NCBI GenBank assembly: GCA_032173965.1
Contig: JAVUNC010000004.1
Coordinates: 2,742,501 to 2,806,500, forward strand
Direction: 5' to 3'
Length of the DNA stretch: 64,000 nt
Source: Sitta carolinensis
Lineage: Eukaryota; Chordata; Aves; Passeriformes; Sittidae
Part shown: in pieces, positions 58,201 through 64,000 of the stretch
Layout of the letters: every line of letters starts with the position of its first letter
Position numbering within the stretch: the stretch's first letter is position 1
Notes under the pieces: generated by a model
What the model saw: the letters and a program-made list of their open reading frames with translations, nothing else
Databases searched by the model: none
Told to the model about the DNA's origin: nothing
Program-made: the position numbers and the translations under genes

Positions 58201-61200
58201 CCAACCCTACAGCCATGAAGGGACCCTCAAACCATGGTTTTATCCTCATGCCTTGGACAAAACCTTGCTTCTTGACTTGAGCTGAGGAGTGAGTGAGCCA
58301 AGTCTGGCTCTGCAGGGTCTTGTGCCTTCAAACCCCAGGAATAACAAAGAAAATAAAACTGAGTCCTTCAGTCTGTCACTGCTCTGCTGCCTAAAGGATT
58401 TCAGGAAACCCTTGATCCAAACCAAATGAGTCTTGGTTTCTGTAAAAGCTCCATGGTCAGAACCTGCCCAACCTTTTACCCAAACCTTCTCTTTAGTAGG
58501 TGAGACAGCAGAAGACATTCCCAGTGCTGTTATTTCCACTTGCTATATCCCGTCTGTCATGCAACAGGCAACACAGAGGCAATTCCTGCTCGAAGAGCAC
58601 ACCCTGCTCACTGCTGGATGCTCTCCTCTAGGCCAGGGCAAAAGCTGGCTCAGCTCCATGGAAGCTGGTAAAGCGTTCCCACATTTAGCAAGGTGGAATA
58701 AGATGAACATTTTTCTCAGGAGCCAGCTTCCAAAACAAAAGGGATCTTTATAGAAATGACCAGTCCTGAAACACGGAAAGGAGCAGGCAACCCAGCAGTG
58801 AGCACAAGTTCCTCCATGGTGATGCAAGAGACACAGGATGATTCTCAAAAAGCAAAGCTGATGCTCCAAAAGGACTTAAAACCTCAGAGTTGGCATTAGG
58901 AAATCTTTGCAATACAACCACAGTAACAAATCAACCAGATGTGACAAGGAAACGCTTCCATGACCAAAATCAAAGGCATCCCTTTAGCACCAGTGGAAAT
59001 AATTGTGGGAGCAACAGTAGAAAACCTGAGTTCCCTTCAAAGAGGTGAAGAAGAAGAAATGCTGAAGACTTCCCCAGTTCATCAAACCACCACCAGCCCT
59101 CTGAACACCTGAGGACATGGTTAATGCTGCTTCAGACATGAAGTTCATCAGCACCTGCATCTCTGGAGGGCAGAGAGGACCCACCAGGAACCTCGTTAAC
59201 ATTAATCAGTGTGACCCAATCAATCGAATCCAGCAGTGATTCCAGGACCTGGTCCTTCCCAGAGCACATTTCACTGCAGATGGGAGAAAAGCCAGGCTGT
59301 CTCTTACTGGTCAGACTCTTTGCCACTCAATTAAAAGGAGACCTTTTTGACTTCATAGCAGGGACTGAAGACAATAACCACAAAGTACAAAATCCAACCC
59401 TATTTCTGAAGCAAATAAAAAACAAATAAGGCCAGGAATTCCATGTGATTTCTGAGCAGAAATGAAACAGCTGCATCTCTCCCTTCTGCCTAATGCGGGA
59501 TGATTAATGAACGGATTGAAAGGATTGTGTATTTCATGTCAAAATTTAGAGATTATAATAGTCAAAGATTGAACTAACATAATGGACCCTCAATCAAATT
59601 ATAGCAGTTTAACAATAAATTGTGCTTTTCGGTATCTCAAGCTCCTCTCGAACTTTAGAAAGTCTCATTATCTCAAAATAAACCTTTCAAAAAGCTCAGT
59701 AGAATGACAAAATGCCTAAAATCAAACACACACTTTGGAAGCATACTTTTCATATAGATATTTTTCTCATTGTTAGATTATTTCTTTTTCCAATTCAACT
59801 CCAACCTGTAATTCCATCTGCTATACAACTTCATGAACACATCTGTATTTCATTCCAGATAGACAAAATACTACACCATAAAAATAGAAATAGGTGGGAA
59901 CAGGCAACAAAAATAATCAAACCAAACCAAAGAACAAGCCAGATTTGTACAGACACCAGATCAGAATGAAGAAAAAAAAATGCTGTTTGTACTGAACAAT
60001 TGTGCCAGTTTTAGAGAGAAGACTACACAGAAGGGGTCTCGTGAAACCCAGTCTAAATCTGTGTTTTGCAGTCCTGTCTTGTGCTTTAAGTGAAACCCAA
60101 CAGCATTTTCTCCACAGAGATTTATTCATCTTTGGGTTTCATTTCCTGCTTCTTTCTTTATTTCTTTTTCCTTTCTAAATGTTTTATTTTTTAATATTTT
60201 TATTTCCTGATGGAACAGCTGGATTTATGTTCAGTAATAATTCTTCTCCTTGCTCTTAAGAGAAAATATGTCATACTCCATTTATGTCCAATTCTTTCTG
60301 GTCACTAATTTTTTGTTTGCTTTGACAGAGCAGTGGGGGAAAATGTTACATTCCCCACAGTCAGGTGGAAAGGAAATGGAGAGGATTCCCCTCATTTTAC
60401 TCCCAGTAAAGTGAGATCCCTGTAAATATTTCCTAACCAAGCTAAGAATCCCAGTATTTGGGGCTTGTTTTTTTTTTTTTTCCTAATTCCAGCCTATGGG
60501 AGCAGTGGGGGCATTGATGAGGATTGCTCAGGACAGATGTAGGCTTTGTGTCCTCCCATTTCTGGCAGGAGGACCGAGCTGTGAGGCTCCTGGAAATAAA
60601 CAACTGAGTCCTGTCCACCCCTCTCTAATGCTCCTCCCCACAACACGGGACTCAGCTGGAATTTCTGTGCCAGATGTAGGCCATTGTGGTGTTCCTGGCA
60701 CGTCACAGGGTCCAGATGAGCACAGGGCAGAGTCTTCCTCCCTTTGCCAGGAGTCCCACTTCCCTCGCCCCTTCCATTCCACACAAAGAGCTTGGAATGA
60801 TGCACATGACCAAAAAACGAGGGCTCTTCACCTGCCAGGATAGCTGTGCTCTGAGCACGGGAATTTGGCTTTAGCCCATCGAGGGGAGCTCTCCAAGGTG
60901 GGCCCCAAATCCTCAATGCCAGCCACACTGAAGGAGATGCATCCCACATGCCTTAGCCAGGTGGAGATTTGTCCTGGGGGAGGCTTTGTCTCTCTCCACT
61001 CCCACAGGAAGGACCTGGATTAGTGACTCTGGGTCAGTGGCTGCCATTAGATGGACAAATCGTTAATGAATGTGGAGCCATGGCTAAGGGAAGGGCCACT
61101 TTCCAATTATTTCAAAGAATGGACCCCCTCTTCACCCAAATGGAAAGAACTGAACATATTTTTCCTCCATCAGTCCTAAAGGCCCCTCTTTGTCTGCTCC

Positions 61201-61269
61201 CTCTCTGCCTCCTGCCAAATTCAGTGTTGAGATCAGACAAACCAAAATTGAAAGATCAGGACTGTAAAT
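52223..61269. other. Gene-poor, repeat-poor sequence
   Basis: Nine kilobases in which I see no exon, no CR1 and no LTR, only short T or A runs (for example 55537-55555 and 60470-60482). Low repeat content is unlike the rest of the window. Confidence 0.5.
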
Positions 61270-61880
61270 AATTTTCTTTCAATTTTGCTGTTTGATTCCA
61301 GTTACAAACAGGCTGTATTTGGGGAAAAGAAAAAAAGTAAATTCATGTTTGACAATTCTGGTGTCTATCTCACATCTCAAAAACATCACTTCAATGGAAA
61401 AGTAACAGAAATAATAACCATTCACTCATGAACACAATATCGATTCCAGTGTACAGGAAAATAGGATCCAGACAGGATTTTACAACTAAGAAGGAAACAT
61501 TACAATAAAGATTATGACATTTTATGAATATTCGTGTTATAGCTTTGAGCTTTATTGCAAAGCAAAAAATATATATTGTATATATATATATATATTTTTA
61601 TCTACATATCACCTCTGACATTGTATACAACACTAAATCACAAGAAATCAAAGAAATCATAGTGAGGTAGATACAAAACAAAGGGATGTTGAAGAATCCA
61701 GCTGCTAAATTTGGCTTAACGCAACTGTCATTAACATCTGTATATCCACCACAGCAGTGAGCTTTGATTCACAGCTTGATCAATGGATCCTACTAACATT
61801 GATATTGATATTAGAGCCCATTTAGGAATGATGCCATTTGGGGATCGGGGAGGAAAATAAATCATAAGCGTTTCCTACAA
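61270..61880 (-). other. AT-rich block with minus-strand poly(A) signal
   Basis: Contains GCTTTGCAATAAAGCTC on the minus strand (signal near 61550) beside a TA repeat. A plus-strand AATAAA also occurs near 61503, so direction is not secure. No coding sequence. Confidence 0.2.
61567..61600. repeat. TA dinucleotide repeat
   Basis: Alternating AT with one TTG interruption, inside a longer AT-rich block. Confidence 0.9.
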
Positions 61881-64000
61881 ACCAGTCGTCTCTGAGGGAA
61901 AATTTTCCATTGATTTTTCATGACTTCTAATGTGGATAAAACAGCTCTGAGAAATAGCCTGTGATCTAGGGGTACGGGTAGTGCCTGAGGGCAAAGAGGG
62001 AGGACTCTCCAACAGGGGAATCTACTTGGGTTGAACATAAGCAAAAGCAAAATAAACCATTCTCCCTCCTTTTAGGTGGCTGAGAGGAAACAGCACACCC
62101 CGGGAATGCTGGAGGCTGCATCCACAAACGTGTGCTTGGGAATACCAGCTCAGACTTGTTGATGATGGCCAAACAAGCAAGGCCTCAGCAGAAGGGCAGC
62201 CCCTGGATGGATCCTGCTGCTCTTTTCAGGCAGCAGCAGATACGTGGCAAGAAAATTGGTACCAGTGAAGTGACCGGTGCTGGTGGGCCCGGTGCTGGCA
62301 CCTGGTGGGGTCTGGCTGCTTGCTCTGCATTCCCACAGGGAGACTTGTTAAGGCACCTGGATGACTGGGGCTCTATGGGTTATTCTCAGCACAATATCCT
62401 GGGATGGATTTGGGATAGCCTTGGGCTTTTAAATTTAGTCTGTCAACCCAGGACAACACGTACATGGTGCTTCCTTCTATGGGTGGAAAGAGATATGAGA
62501 GGCTGTGGGTTTAATGTTAGCCAGGGGAATCAGGCTGGATGCAGGAAAACATTTCCAGTGTGCTTCCAGCACAGGGATGGTTGGTAAAAATTCTTTAGGC
62601 CATTGGACCTCCTTCATCCATGAGATGGAATGTGGAGCAAAAGATGGATATGGCACCCTCATATCATTCTGGAGCCATGAATTATTGGTGGTGTAAGGAG
62701 CTCTCAGTGCTTTGTGTCCAACACAGACATTTTCTGTTTTTCTGGTCTAGGAAGCCCCTTTGCTGCTGCCCAAAAACCTCCTAAACTTCTTGCAAAAGTA
62801 GGAAGTAACACCTTGGAAGAAGCACGATTCCCCAGCTCTCCTGCAAACAGTGGCAATGCAAGCTTTATTCTCCTATCATTTACAATGTCATGGCTGGATT
62901 AAAGAAAATGAGGAGAATTGACCAGAACAAATTGTGAATGAGCAGGAGGAGAAGCCAGTGTGACTGTTACCAGCTCTCTGTGTGAATTGAACAAGTCACT
63001 GCAGGAGAATGACCTTATCCTTTAGGAAAACACACAGAAGGTTATTGCTTGTGCATTCATTTCCAAGAGATTTTTTGGGAACCTCTACAGCAACCAGAAG
63101 ATGGTCACAGAAAGTGTGTAGCACTTAAGAAAATCAAATTCCCCCATTTCTTGGGTGGGTCCCACACTGAATTGCAGCCTGATACCTTTAGTCCTGCCAG
63201 GGGAATGCTTCATGTGGATGTGCCACCTTGGCAGGGGCTGCAGAGCCAAATTCCTGACTCCAGAGCTGTGTTGAAGGAGATAATTTTGAATGCTCATTAG
63301 CAGAGTACAAAATTCTCATGAGAAGCCATGGTGGAGAGTGTCTGGGAAGCATGGCAAATCCTGTCCACTTTGGATGGGATTCAGCTCACCTAAGCATAAC
63401 CAAATAAAGCCTCACAACATTTCTGAAATCACCAGGGATGAATCCCTACCTGGCAGTCTGCCTTGAGTATGGAATGGATCTTGATTAACTCATGGGATAC
63501 CCAGATCTTCTGGCTAAATTAGAGGATTGGATCCCATTCACATAAAGCCAAGGAACTTTGGACAAATCTCCTTACCTGGGGGAACCTGTCAAAAAATGCG
63601 CCCTTGTTTTAGATTCTGGAAGCTGGAAGGGGATTTATACTTGTCCACAAAGTGAATTTCTCCTGTCTTCCCCAAAGGCACTGCTAAAGATTTGGGTTTC
63701 CATGTCACCAAAAGAGCCATTTGGAACTGAAGCATGGGTGTGCTTTTATTGAGACGACAAAGGGTGCCTTGCTTTGCTTTGAAGGATCTGGGTAACACAG
63801 AAAGCAAAAATATACTGCCAAGTATCTTCCATACATTTCTTTCCCCTAACAGATTTTCTTGGTGAGTCATGGAACAACCAGCTTTTGCAAGTTACTTCCT
63901 TTAAGAACTGCAGTGTATGAACTTAAAAGATTTTAGCAGCAGGATTACAGATTGAGTCAAACTTGCCTTCTAGGCTCCTCTTCTCACTGAAATTAGCAAT
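61881..64000. other. Right end of window, nothing recognised
   Basis: Short frames only, none with a known motif; no repeat family recognised. Confidence 0.5.

Noticed and set aside
1..64000. tRNA, rRNA, microRNA hairpins and CRISPR-like arrays
   Set aside because: No A/B-box cloverleaf, ribosomal core or spacer-separated repeat was seen. The only arrays are satellites and microsatellites.

Overview
The window is vertebrate nuclear DNA and almost certainly from a bird, most likely a songbird. The evidence is a high density of CR1 retroposon fragments with typical avian 3' ends (tandem ATTCTRTG-type octamers), several solo LTRs resembling avian endogenous retroviruses, and compact introns. 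There are no prokaryotic features: no operons, ribosome binding sites or CRISPR. Only one protein-coding gene can be read. Nearly all other open reading frames are chance, CR1-derived, or low-complexity.

The left 29.4 kb holds PINX1 (PIN2/TERF1-interacting telomerase inhibitor 1) on the minus strand. Six exons can be placed to the base at 29287-29305, 22755-22864, 20898-20990, 20490-20568, 16768-16860 and 14190-14266. They join in frame to 157 codons with GT-AG splice sites: the N-terminus, the complete G-patch, and the start of the linker. The C-terminal exon, which carries the telomerase-inhibitory region in known homologues, is not in the window and should lie left of position 1. The first exon sits in a CpG island (about 29115-29420). 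Its start codon lies in a TISU/YY1-type element. A TTAC/TTAT microsatellite abuts the island on the upstream side.

The first 2 kb of PINX1 intron 1 (27.3-29.1 kb) is strongly C-rich on the plus strand, so the PINX1 transcript is G-rich there. It contains a minisatellite of about 26 units in two length classes (39 and 34 bp) and a degenerate repeat of about 125-136 bp. The introns also carry CR1 copies in both orientations, two solo LTRs (one inside a CR1 with a readable 6-bp target duplication), and a 113-bp direct duplication.

The right 34 kb (29.4-64 kb) has no convincing coding exon. It holds CR1 fragments, an LTR at about 30.2-30.7 kb, and a block at 46.26-47.23 kb in which 968 of 970 plus-strand bases are purines. 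Several AT-rich stretches (42.4-43.0, 50.1-51.6 and 61.3-61.9 kb) read like U-rich 3' untranslated sequence on the minus strand. In mammals the gene upstream of PINX1, in the same orientation, is XKR6, so these could be XKR6 3' UTR. No XKR6 coding sequence is visible, so this is an inference. I found no new multi-gene system. The observations most worth checking are structural: the purine tract, the GC-skewed minisatellite beside the PINX1 promoter, the inverted CR1 pair, and the possible long 3' UTR.
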